Shown here: piece after piece, positions 1 through 5,377 of the stretch
Numbering within the stretch: position 1 is the first letter of the stretch
How the letters are laid out: each line of letters starts with the position of its first letter
From: Winogradskyella sp. UBA3174
GTDB taxonomy: Bacteria > Bacteroidota > Bacteroidia > Flavobacteriales > Flavobacteriaceae
DNA length: 11,331 bases
Assembly (NCBI RefSeq): GCF_002364335.1
Contig: NZ_DEXW01000013.1
Coordinates: 1 to 11,331, forward strand
Direction: 5' to 3'
Notes under the pieces: model-generated
Databases searched by the model: none
Seen by the model: only the letters and a program-made list of their open reading frames with translations
What the model was told of the DNA's origin: nothing
Translations under genes and position numbers: made by a program

Positions 1-76
1 ATTAGCTTCAGGAGTTTATATTGTGATAGTTGACACTAAAAATGGAAAAGTAAACAAGAAAATAATTATTTACTAA
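1..76 (+). CDS. C-terminal tail of a type IX secretion (Por) sorting-domain protein, partial
   Basis: Only the last 24 codons lie in the window; the reading frame starts at base 2 and ends with TAA at 74-76. The translation begins LASGVYIVIVDTKNGK and ends with a lysine-rich, hydrophobic tail (KKIIIY). This is the pattern of the T9SS type A C-terminal sorting domain (LxxGxYxVxxxxxxGxxxxKxxxx), which directs proteins through the outer membrane in Bacteroidetes. The catalytic or binding part of the protein lies off the left edge, so its function cannot be told. A strong terminator follows about 35 bases after the stop. Identification as a sorting tail is fairly safe given the motif and its terminal position, but it rests on only 24 residues. 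Confidence 0.72.
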   Translation, partial: LASGVYIVIVDTKNGKVNKKIIIY

Positions 77-110
77 ACAATATCTATTCATAAATAACCA
101 GTGTATATTT

Positions 111-152
111 TTATAATAAAGAGGCTTCAGCTCTGAAGCCTCTTTATTATAA
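111..152. terminator. Strong, probably bidirectional intrinsic terminator
   Basis: Bases 111-130 and 133-152 are perfect reverse complements (20 bp), separated by CT. The core is AAGAGGCTTCAG/CTGAAGCCTCTT, and the outer stem is A/T rich on both sides, which gives A-tract and T-tract character in either direction. It lies just downstream of the sorting-domain gene and would end its transcript; it would also block leftward transcription. Confidence 0.88.
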
Positions 153-392
153 TTCGTAATCTTTTCTGCAAAAAGAGTAATTATAGTTAAATCAAGATCA
201 AAAGATGCCCTAGAATGTATTATTTCTTATCGAATTATATACAAAAATGATTTTGACTATCTCTTAGAAATAAAACCAAAAACTGGTCGATTACATCAAA
301 TAAGAAAACAATTATCAAATAAAATAGGACAACCTATTATTGAAGACACAGGCAGTTATCTGCTAATTTCAAGTCATGTAAAAACTAACTAA
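153..392 (+). pseudogene. Remnant of an RluA-family pseudouridine synthase
   Basis: The frame is open from base 153 to the TAA at 390-392 (79 codons), with no plausible start codon. The translation contains DYLLEIKPKTGRLHQIRKQL followed by SNKIGQPIIED. The KTGRxHQIRxxL...GxPIxxD pattern (KTGRLHQIR at 279-305) is the conserved C-terminal motif of RluA/RluD/TruC-type enzymes, which isomerise uridine in rRNA or tRNA. The N-terminal half with the catalytic aspartate is absent, the usual GDxxY segment is degraded to EDTGSY, and the tail stops early. A complete enzyme would be roughly 220 residues or more. I read this as a decayed fragment left in a rearranged intergenic zone, not a working gene. 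Confidence 0.68.
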
Positions 393-490
393 TTTTTAAA
401 ACAAAAGGTGCTAGTGCTTATAATTCAATTGTTAACCAATTTATTTAAAAATTTATTAAATTTGATGGTGAACATATAATGTGGATATAG
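393..490 (+). other. Possible further gene debris of unknown origin
   Basis: In the frame starting at 401 the DNA reads TKGASAYNSIVNQFI, a TAA at 446-448, then KFIKFDGEHIMWI and a TAG at 488-490. The two stretches look protein-like and share one frame, so this may be a second decayed gene end, but I do not recognise the family. No start codon or separate gene is supported here. Confidence 0.25.
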
Positions 491-510
491 TCTATATCAA
501 ATTGTTAGCC
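484..510 (+). repeat. Left boundary motif of the epimerase segment
   Basis: GATATAG (484-490) and CTATATC (492-498) form a 7-bp hairpin, directly followed by AAATTGTTAGCC ending at 510. The TATAT...TGTTAGCC arrangement is mirrored in inverted orientation on the far side of the epimerase gene (GGACTAACA...ATATA, 1498-1513). A related copy, TTCAATTGTTAACC, occurs about 70 bases to the left (424-437). From memory, such GTTAGCC/GGCTAACA boundary motifs with TATA-like flanks recur around lone genes in flavobacterial genomes; I could not verify that here. Confidence 0.42.
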
Positions 511-550
511 TTTATTTAGAAAAACGCAACTAATTATAAAAATAAAAAAC

Positions 551-1489
551 ATGAAAACAATTGGAATTATTGGAGGTTCAGGCTTCATTGGAAGTCATAC
601 AACTAAGAAATTTTTACAAGAAGGATTTAAGGTCAGAGTATCTGCTACTGACATTTCCAAAACAGAAAAATACAACCATTTGAAAGAATTACCGAATTCA
701 GAAAATCTTGAAATTCTTCCACTAAAAGTTGAAAACAAAAATCAATTAAAAGAATTCATAAAAGGGTGTGACATAGTTGTTCACGGAGGCACCCCTTTTC
801 AATTGGATGTTAAAGACCCAAAAACTGAGTTATTTGACCCAACCATTGAAGGTACTAAAAACTTTCTAGAAGTAATTAATAAAAGTCCAAACATTGAAAA
901 GGTGGTTTTTATAGCTTCGGTCGGAGCATATAATACGAATTTCCCTATGCCAGCAGGTGGGAAATCTCCTGACGATACTTTTGATGAAGATGACACTCCA
1001 TTTATGAGTGAAGAAAGTCATCCTTATGCACAAGCTAAATTCATTGCAAACCAAACGGTGGAGAAATTTATAAATGAACATCCGACTATACATTTTGAAA
1101 TAACAAGTGTCTCACCTACTGGAGTAATGGGGAAATCTTTATCCAATAGGGAAGATTCAACTTCTTCGGATTTGCAATTTTTAATCAAAAACAAGATTGC
1201 TCCAAACCCATTTATTCAAATGCTATATGATGTGGATGCTGAATGGGCATTAGTTGATGTTAAAGACATAGCAGACGGAATTTATAGTGCCAGCACTAAG
1301 AAAGGCTTACACGGAAAAAATTATTTATTAAGCAGTGAAAGTTGGAAAATCTCTGATGTTTCCGCAATGCTAAATGAAGAAAAACCAATTGGAAATGCTC
1401 GTATTATTTATAAAAACGATGCTGCAAGAAAAGATTTAGGAATTGAGTTTAATCCTGTTGTCGTTCCACTGACTGATTTCAATAACTAG
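551..1489 (+). CDS. NAD(P)-dependent epimerase/dehydratase (extended SDR, dihydroflavonol-4-reductase-like)
   Basis: A 312-residue cytoplasmic oxidoreductase of the extended short-chain dehydrogenase/reductase class. The N-terminal Rossmann motif GGSGFIG (residues 8-14) binds the dinucleotide. The central strand VVFIASVGAY (118-127) holds the likely catalytic Ser123, and YAQAK (159-163) supplies the Tyr159/Lys163 pair. The VHGGTPF segment (77-83) and SPTGVMG (188-194) fit the branch that includes dihydroflavonol reductases and cinnamoyl-CoA reductases, so the substrate is probably a small aldehyde or ketone, but it cannot be fixed from sequence. The length is normal for the family and the gene looks intact. 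The ATG at 551 follows an A-rich leader, usual in Bacteroidetes, and starts immediately before the cofactor strand. It stands alone: decayed genes lie on both sides, and short inverted motifs bracket it, so recent arrival as a one-gene insert is likely (inference). Confidence 0.9.
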   Translation: MKTIGIIGGSGFIGSHTTKKFLQEGFKVRVSATDISKTEKYNHLKELPNSENLEILPLKVENKNQLKEFIKGCDIVVHGGTPFQLDVKDPKTELFDPTIEGTKNFLEVINKSPNIEKVVFIASVGAYNTNFPMPAGGKSPDDTFDEDDTPFMSEESHPYAQAKFIANQTVEKFINEHPTIHFEITSVSPTGVMGKSLSNREDSTSSDLQFLIKNKIAPNPFIQMLYDVDAEWALVDVKDIADGIYSASTKKGLHGKNYLLSSESWKISDVSAMLNEEKPIGNARIIYKNDAARKDLGIEFNPVVVPLTDFNN

Positions 1490-1497
1490 AAAAACAA

Positions 1498-1596
1498 GGA
1501 CTAACACCATATAAAAATAATTACTAGGTCCTCGCCTACTTGGAAAATGCTGCGGATTTCACGATGTATCGTTAAACTCTTGCTAAATTAGGTGCA
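1498..1596 (+). repeat. Structured repeat-like element and right boundary of the epimerase segment
   Basis: Starting 9 bases after the epimerase stop, GGACTAACACCATATA (1498-1513) mirrors the TATAT...TGTTAGCC left boundary. It is followed by non-coding sequence with small dyads: ACGAT-GT-ATCGT (1561-1572), and ATTAG-GTGCA-CTAAT (1588-1602), which crosses into the neighbouring pseudogene. Near 1521-1540 the sequence CTAGGTCCTCGCCTACTTGG echoes, in imperfect inverted form, CTAAATTAGGTGC at 1583-1595. I recall similar elements (CTAACACC...TATA, then CTCGCCTACTTGG, then AAATTAGGTGC) behind single genes in other Flavobacteriaceae. That recollection is untested here, so this is called a candidate dispersed repeat. 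Confidence 0.45.
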
Positions 1597-2110
1597 CTAA
1601 TTGGTGTAGAAATACTTTGCCGAACAGAAAATACAAATACCGAAAATTGGAAAAAAGATAGCTTGAGAATAAGTATACTAAAAGACCATATTATATTATT
1701 ATTAAGTCACGAATTAATCCATTTTAATCAATCCAAAATGAAAAGATGGAAATACATTACTTTCTAAAAACATATGAGAAGGTTCGGCAGAATTTATCGC
1801 TGAAATAATAAATGAAGAAACAGATGGATATTATTTTAATTTTAAAGGAAAAGAAATTAAAATATGGAATGACTTTATTAATGACAAAAATAAAAGCATT
1901 ATAAATTCGTGGAGTTCTTGGTAACAAGCGAATGAGAAAAGACGTAAAAACGCTGGGTATTATGCAAGATATTTAATTTTTAAAGCCTATTAAGAGCAAG
2001 TAAAGGATAAAGAAAAAGCAATTGAAGATATTTTAAACACACAAAACTACAATGCTTTCTATGAAAAAAGTAAAGTAGAAGAATACATAAAAAATAATTA
2101 TGAAGAGTAA
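1597..2110 (+). pseudogene. Broken HExxH metallopeptidase gene (5' truncated, frameshifted, several stops)
   Basis: Two joined frames preserve a recognisable protein. The first (from 1597) reads LIGVEILCRTE and later HIILLLSHELIHFNQ, where HELIH (1708-1722) is the zinc-binding HExxH motif. Near 1740 the homology passes to another frame that reads GNTLLSKNI, then EGSAEFIAEIIN, and further on NAGYYARYLIFKAY. The EGxAEFxAE segment would give the third zinc ligand of this gluzincin-like class, resembling the DUF2268-type predicted Zn proteases. In-frame stops interrupt it at 1775-1777 (TGA), 1922-1924 (TAA) and 1991-1993 (TAA); the original-looking end is TAA at 2108-2110. The N-terminal part is missing, cut exactly where the repeat-like element ends. 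The family name is tentative; that it is a dead metallopeptidase gene is well supported. Confidence 0.72.
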
Positions 2111-2181
2111 AATACGTTTTACTGCAGAGTATATAATTTATTGCTAATTCTAGCTTCAATACGATAGTTTTCACTTTTCAA

Positions 2182-2224
2182 AAATTATCATTAAAAATTG
2201 TGTTTTGATAATTTAGTGATAATT
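2182..2224. promoter_or_regulatory. Candidate operator: three TGATAATT half-sites upstream of msrB
   Basis: TGATAATT occurs at 2206-2213 and again at 2217-2224, one helical turn apart, and its reverse complement AATTATCA lies at 2183-2190. The outer copies form a 9-bp dyad (2182-2190 with 2206-2214, 15-nt loop). Position, 100-145 bases before the msrB start, suits an activator or repressor site. In such A/T-rich DNA chance repeats are common, so support is weak. The half-sites resemble Fur-family hexamers (GATAAT), but the spacing is not that of a standard Fur or PerR box. Confidence 0.28.
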
Positions 2225-2276
2225 AATATTTTATTTTAAACATGTAAGGAAATCATAAATTCATCGACTACCTTTA
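2204..2276 (+). promoter_or_regulatory. Possible msrB promoter region (Bacteroidetes -33/-7 type)
   Basis: Bacteroidetes promoters use TTTG near -33 and TAnnTTTG near -7. Two weak candidates are visible: TTTG (2204-2207) with TATTTTAT (2227-2234) at 19-nt spacing, which has a good -33 and a poor -7; and TACCTTTA (2269-2276), which matches the -7 at all but the last base but lacks a clear TTTG upstream. The latter would give a leader of about 45 nt. I cannot choose between them. Confidence 0.28.
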
Positions 2277-2327
2277 TATCTTAAAAAAAAGCATATACAT
2301 TAACTACAAAAAGAAAGGAATAAAAGT

Positions 2328-2780
2328 ATGCTAACTTGGAAAGAAGTAATTAACTTTTCCGTAAAAGGAAACCCAACTCCAAACAAACGAGTTGAAAAAA
2401 CAGAAGCCGAATGGAGGGCTCAATTATCTCCAGAACAATTCAGAATTACAAGACTAAAAGGCACAGAACGTCCTAACAGTGGTGAACTTTGTAGTATTTA
2501 TGATGAAGGTCAATACAATTGTGTATGTTGTAACACTCCTTTGTTTGATTCTACAATTAAATTTGAATCTGGTAGTGGCTGGCCAAGCTTTACGCAACCT
2601 ATTGAAGAAAACGCCATTAAGTACCACAGAGATACCGCTTTTGGTATGGTACGCGTAGAAGTGATGTGTAATACTTGCGACGGTCATTTAGGACATGTGT
2701 TTCCAGATGGTCCAGAACCAAGTGGATTACGTTATTGTATTAATTCAGAATCTATGACTTTAGATAAGGAGACTGCATAA
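2328..2780 (+). CDS. msrB: Peptide methionine-(R)-S-oxide reductase MsrB
   Basis: A 150-residue cytoplasmic enzyme that reduces the R-epimer of methionine sulfoxide in proteins, restored by thioredoxin or a similar thiol donor. All family landmarks are present: two zinc-binding pairs, C65-x-x-C68 (in NCVCCNTPLF) and C114-x-x-C117 (in CNTCDGHLGHVFPDG); the substrate-pocket GWPSF (84-88); and the catalytic cysteine C137 in RYCIN. It uses cysteine, not selenocysteine. No signal peptide is seen, so it is not the exported form often found in this phylum. The ATG at 2328 fits: the typical WxxxLSPEQFRITRxKGTERP region follows at residues 29-49. The stop overlaps the msrA start by one base (TAATG), so the two are translationally coupled. 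The pair repairs both sulfoxide epimers and was probably co-selected for oxidative stress. Confidence 0.96.
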   Translation: MLTWKEVINFSVKGNPTPNKRVEKTEAEWRAQLSPEQFRITRLKGTERPNSGELCSIYDEGQYNCVCCNTPLFDSTIKFESGSGWPSFTQPIEENAIKYHRDTAFGMVRVEVMCNTCDGHLGHVFPDGPEPSGLRYCINSESMTLDKETA

Positions 2781-3325
2781 TGACTGCTAAGAATTTACAA
2801 ATCGCCACTGTTGGCGGAGGTTGCTTTTGGTGTACAGAAGCCGTTTTTGAAGAAGTAAAAGGAGTGGAACGCGTAGTTTCGGGTTATTCTGGCGGAAATG
2901 TACCAGGCAGACCAACGTATAGAGAAATTGGCTCTGGTCTTACAGGTCATGCAGAAGTTGTACAAGTAAGTTATGATGCTAATGTAATTTCTTATGAAGA
3001 TATCTTAGTTATTTTTATGACCACTCACGACCCAACAACACTTAATAAACAAGGAGCAGATCGTGGTACACAATACCGCTCTGTGATTTTTTATCATAAT
3101 GATAAGCAAGCAGAGATAGCAGAACTCGTATTAAATGAATTAGCACAATACTACGAGAACCCTATTGTTACAGAATTATCTGCTGCACCGCTTTTTTATG
3201 AAGCTGAAAAAGAGCATCAAGATTTTTACAAAAACAATCCAGGTTATGGCTATTGTAGTTTTGTGATTGACCCTAAATTGGCGAAGCTACGTAAGCTACA
3301 TTATGATAAATTAAAAAATAATTAA
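2780..3325 (+). CDS. msrA: Peptide methionine-(S)-S-oxide reductase MsrA
   Basis: A 181-residue cytoplasmic enzyme that reduces the S-epimer of methionine sulfoxide, free or in proteins. The catalytic motif GGGCFWC lies at residues 12-18 with nucleophile C15. GHAEVV (56-61) contributes the acid Glu59, and QGADRGTQYRS (91-101) contains Asp94 and Tyr99 of the active site. C159 in GYGYC is the likely resolving cysteine. Length and motifs are standard. The ATG overlaps the last base of msrB, and no signal peptide is present. A hairpin with a T tract follows the stop directly, so msrBA probably forms the main transcript, with the downstream glutaredoxin and second MsrA-like gene expressed by read-through. 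Confidence 0.96.
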   Translation: MTAKNLQIATVGGGCFWCTEAVFEEVKGVERVVSGYSGGNVPGRPTYREIGSGLTGHAEVVQVSYDANVISYEDILVIFMTTHDPTTLNKQGADRGTQYRSVIFYHNDKQAEIAELVLNELAQYYENPIVTELSAAPLFYEAEKEHQDFYKNNPGYGYCSFVIDPKLAKLRKLHYDKLKNN

Positions 3326-3363
3326 AACTTAAGTTAGCCCTTAAAAAGCTATCTTAAGTTTTT
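3324..3363 (+). terminator. Intrinsic terminator or attenuator after msrA
   Basis: Bases 3324-3338 and 3348-3362 are 15-nt arms that pair with a single mismatch around a 9-nt loop, and the 3' arm runs into five T residues (3359-3363). The structure overlaps the end of the msrA stop codon. The next gene starts only 23 bases on, with no room for a normal promoter, so termination is probably partial. Confidence 0.7.
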
Positions 3364-3385
3364 CAAAAAAGAAGGGGCATTACGA

Positions 3386-3640
3386 ATGTCAGATACTCAT
3401 AAAATAAAATTATATGGTTCTAAGCGTTGTCATAAAACGAAATTCTATCAGTCTTTATTAGAACAAAAAAAAATAGATTATCAGTTTTTAGATGTGGAAG
3501 AGAATAAGAATTCTGCTGAAGAACTACGCGCTTTATATGAAAATGGAAAACTCAACTTCCCAACGCTTACGGTTTTAGGAAAGAGATTGCGAAATCCATC
3601 GGTTAAAGAATTAACAAAATGGATAGAAAAACTAAAATAG
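3386..3640 (+). CDS. Glutaredoxin-like thiol redox protein with a single cysteine
   Basis: An 84-residue protein with the thioredoxin-fold plan of small glutaredoxins: first strand IKLYGSKRC (7-15), a helix, second strand YQFLDVEEN, the cis-proline segment FPTLTVLG, and a final helix VKELTKWIEKL. The usual CPxC is replaced by C15-H-K-T18, and C15 is the only cysteine in the protein. It is therefore a monothiol type, which could form mixed disulfides or handle glutathione-like thiols but could not form an internal disulfide. The ATG at 3386 sits after a purine-rich stretch. The end overlaps the next gene by 22 bases, implying translational coupling with the divergent MsrA-like protein. Serving as its electron donor or de-thiolating partner is an attractive inference, not shown. 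Confidence 0.8.
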   Translation: MSDTHKIKLYGSKRCHKTKFYQSLLEQKKIDYQFLDVEENKNSAEELRALYENGKLNFPTLTVLGKRLRNPSVKELTKWIEKLK

Positions 3641-4140
3641 CATTAGGAGGTGGTTGCCACTGGTGTACAGAAGCTGTGTTTCAATCGTTAATTGGAGTAA
3701 GCGAAGTAGAACAAGGTTTTGTAGCTTCAATTGAAGAAAATAAGTCGTTTTCTGAAGCTATTATTGTCCATTATAACCCAGATGAGATCTCACTTCAAAC
3801 ATTGATAGAAATTCATTTACATACCCACAAAAGTACTTCTACACATTCCATGAGATCAAAATACCGATCCGCTATTTATTACTTTTTAGACGAACAGAAA
3901 GTCAAAATTATACTGAACAATTTTCAAATAGAATTTAACAACAAATTAATTACTAAGGCTTATCCATTTTCAGAATTTAAAGCATCACGTGAAGCTATTC
4001 AGAATTACTATCAAAAAAATCCTGAGAAACCTTTTTGTGAACGTTATATAAATCCTAAATTAAAACTCTTAATAGATAATTTTTCACAACAGGTAAATCT
4101 TGAATATATACCTAATAACCTCACAAACAAAACTGCATAA
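3619..4140 (+). CDS. Divergent MsrA-like protein (second MsrA paralogue)
   Basis: A 173-residue relative of the neighbouring MsrA. It keeps GGGCHWCTEAVF at residues 10-21 (nucleophile position C13; the usual Phe is His14), an acid in SEAIIVHY (Glu46), the tyrosine of KYRSAIYYF (Tyr82), and a cysteine, C140, at the resolving position in KPFCERYINPKLK. It has lost the Gly-rich YSGG...PTY segment that normally follows the first helix. The QGxDxGxQYRS motif is reduced to HSMRSKYRS, so the active-site Asp seems to be replaced, by Ser77 if Tyr82 is aligned. The protein may still be a reductase with a changed substrate or donor, or may have another thiol role. Its start lies inside the glutaredoxin-like gene, and the next gene begins one base after its stop. 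Confidence 0.8.
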   Translation: MDRKTKIALGGGCHWCTEAVFQSLIGVSEVEQGFVASIEENKSFSEAIIVHYNPDEISLQTLIEIHLHTHKSTSTHSMRSKYRSAIYYFLDEQKVKIILNNFQIEFNNKLITKAYPFSEFKASREAIQNYYQKNPEKPFCERYINPKLKLLIDNFSQQVNLEYIPNNLTNKTA

Positions 4141-4141
4141 T

Positions 4142-4417
4142 ATGTCATTAATTAAAAATATTAAAGACTACTTTTCTAAAAAAGAAAATAATCAACCTAC
4201 TGGTGACGCACCTGAAGGCATTTGTCCTAATTGTTGGGGAAAACAAGAATGGGATCATGAATTTTACGAGTTCACGAAAGGTAGTAAAAATGAAAAACGT
4301 GATGAGACTTATAATAACTTCATCAATAAAATTACAGAAAGTAATATAAATGGTATTGCCATACAAAAAGACACTTACACTTGTAAAACTTGTAATGTAA
4401 AACACCCTCAAAACTAA
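4142..4417 (+). CDS. Small two-CxxC (zinc-ribbon-like) protein of unknown function
   Basis: A 91-residue soluble protein. Two cysteine pairs, C28-P-N-C31 (in GICPNCWGKQEW) and C81-K-T-C84 (in YTCKTCNVKH), are spaced as in a zinc ribbon; the intervening part is charged and polar. An ATG at 4100 in the same frame would add 14 residues but lies inside the MsrA-like gene. The ATG at 4142 is preferred because it begins one base after that gene's stop and gives a compact N-terminus, MSLIKNIKDYF. I recall similar hypothetical proteins with CPNCWGxQE in flavobacteria, but no function. Its place between an MsrA-like gene and a reductase suggests a redox or metal-linked job, which is inference only. 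Confidence 0.78.
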   Translation: MSLIKNIKDYFSKKENNQPTGDAPEGICPNCWGKQEWDHEFYEFTKGSKNEKRDETYNNFINKITESNINGIAIQKDTYTCKTCNVKHPQN

Positions 4418-4420
4418 TAA

Positions 4421-5377
4421 ATGAGTCTATGTAAAATAGGATTAGGTCTCGCCGCTTTGGGCAGGCCAGATTATATAAATATTAGATCAGAGCATGCTAT
4501 TGATAAATCTATTGATGCATTTAGGGCCAATGCTTTTAAAGTATTAGATGAAAGCCATAATCTTGGTATTCGCGATTTTGACGTAGCTCCGTCTTATGGT
4601 TTAGGGGAGCAATTTTTACAAGATTGGAATGACTCCAGAAAGCATAACGATGTTAATCTCTCTACAAAATTCGGCTATACCTATGTTGCCAATTGGGAGC
4701 TCGACTTTTCTGATAAACATGAAATCAAAGAACATTCAATCGCTAAATTGAATGAGCAATGGGAAATTTCAAAAGCTTTGCTTCCTAATTTAAAAATCTA
4801 TCAAATTCATTCAGCTACTCTAGATAGTGGAGTTTTAAAAAATACTGATGTACTGGCTAGATTATATGAATTGAAACAGCAACATCAACTAAAAATAGGT
4901 ATTTCATCTAGTGGAATAGAGCAAGTAAAAATAATAGAAGTAGCTCAAAAAATAAATTTTGATGGTGTAGATTTATTTGATAGTTACCAAGTCACTTTCA
5001 ATATTTTTGAGCAGTCTTGTTTTAATATTTTGAAAGAATTATTAGCGCATAATAAAACGATTATTATAAAAGAAGCCTTAGCTAATGGTCGTGTTTTTAA
5101 GAATACTAAATTTTCAGAACACGAAAAAGCTTATTGCTATCTCGAAAAACTTTCAAAAAAATATAGTGTAGGTATTGATGCCATAGCTTTAAGGTTTATC
5201 ATAGACGCTTTAGAACCAACACTTGTTTTGAGTGGAGCTGCGAACACTATTCAAATTAAAGAAAATTTAAAAGCTTTAAATTTTGAATTAGATGAAAATG
5301 AAATTAAAAATTTGACATTATTTAGAATTGCACCTGAACAGTATTGGCAAGAACGAAGCAATTTAAAATGGAATTAA
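4421..5377 (+). CDS. Aldo/keto reductase
   Basis: A 318-residue (beta/alpha)8-barrel NAD(P)H-dependent oxidoreductase. The catalytic tetrad is visible: Asp54 and Tyr59 in RDFDVAPSYG, Lys83 in LSTKFGY, and His130 in YQIHSA. Near the C-terminus, SGAANTIQIKEN (271-282) fits the cofactor-binding loop of the family. The N-terminal GLGLAALGRPD strand resembles the AKR branch that includes aldose dehydrogenases and sugar-biosynthesis reductases; the exact substrate is not predictable. It starts three bases after the small CxxC gene and so probably shares its transcript, where it could detoxify carbonyls that arise with oxidative damage (inference). Its stop overlaps the converging tolC-like gene by four bases, and no terminator lies between the two operons. 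Confidence 0.92.
   Translation: MSLCKIGLGLAALGRPDYINIRSEHAIDKSIDAFRANAFKVLDESHNLGIRDFDVAPSYGLGEQFLQDWNDSRKHNDVNLSTKFGYTYVANWELDFSDKHEIKEHSIAKLNEQWEISKALLPNLKIYQIHSATLDSGVLKNTDVLARLYELKQQHQLKIGISSSGIEQVKIIEVAQKINFDGVDLFDSYQVTFNIFEQSCFNILKELLAHNKTIIIKEALANGRVFKNTKFSEHEKAYCYLEKLSKKYSVGIDAIALRFIIDALEPTLVLSGAANTIQIKENLKALNFELDENEIKNLTLFRIAPEQYWQERSNLKWN

Noticed and set aside
799..1093. Leftward open frames inside the epimerase gene
   Set aside because: They lie antisense to a well-supported dehydrogenase, show no recognisable motif, and their composition follows from the coding strand.
484..1596. A true integron attC-bounded cassette
   Set aside because: The boundary motifs do not meet the attC core consensus (GTTRRRY with paired RYYYAAC in the expected imperfect hairpin), and no integron integrase is in the window. 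The cassette idea is kept only as a looser hypothesis.
1980..2174. Leftward 64-codon frame over the end of the metallopeptidase pseudogene
   Set aside because: It is antisense to recognisable pseudogene coding sequence; its hydrophobic, Leu/Phe-rich translation is what A/T-rich antisense DNA gives. No start signal supports it.
2182..2224. A Fur or PerR box upstream of msrB
   Set aside because: GATAAT hexamers are present but not with the contiguous 6-1-6 or 7-1-7 layout; the site is reported only as an unassigned candidate operator.
4100..4141. Upstream start for the small CxxC protein
   Set aside because: It would overlap the MsrA-like gene by 41 bases and add an unrelated-looking MNIYLITSQTKLHN extension; the start at 4142 fits the spacing seen across the operon.
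4148..4411. Leftward 87-codon frame opposite the small CxxC gene
   Set aside because: The forward gene has operon spacing on both sides and cysteine motifs; the antisense frame has only biased Phe/Ile content.
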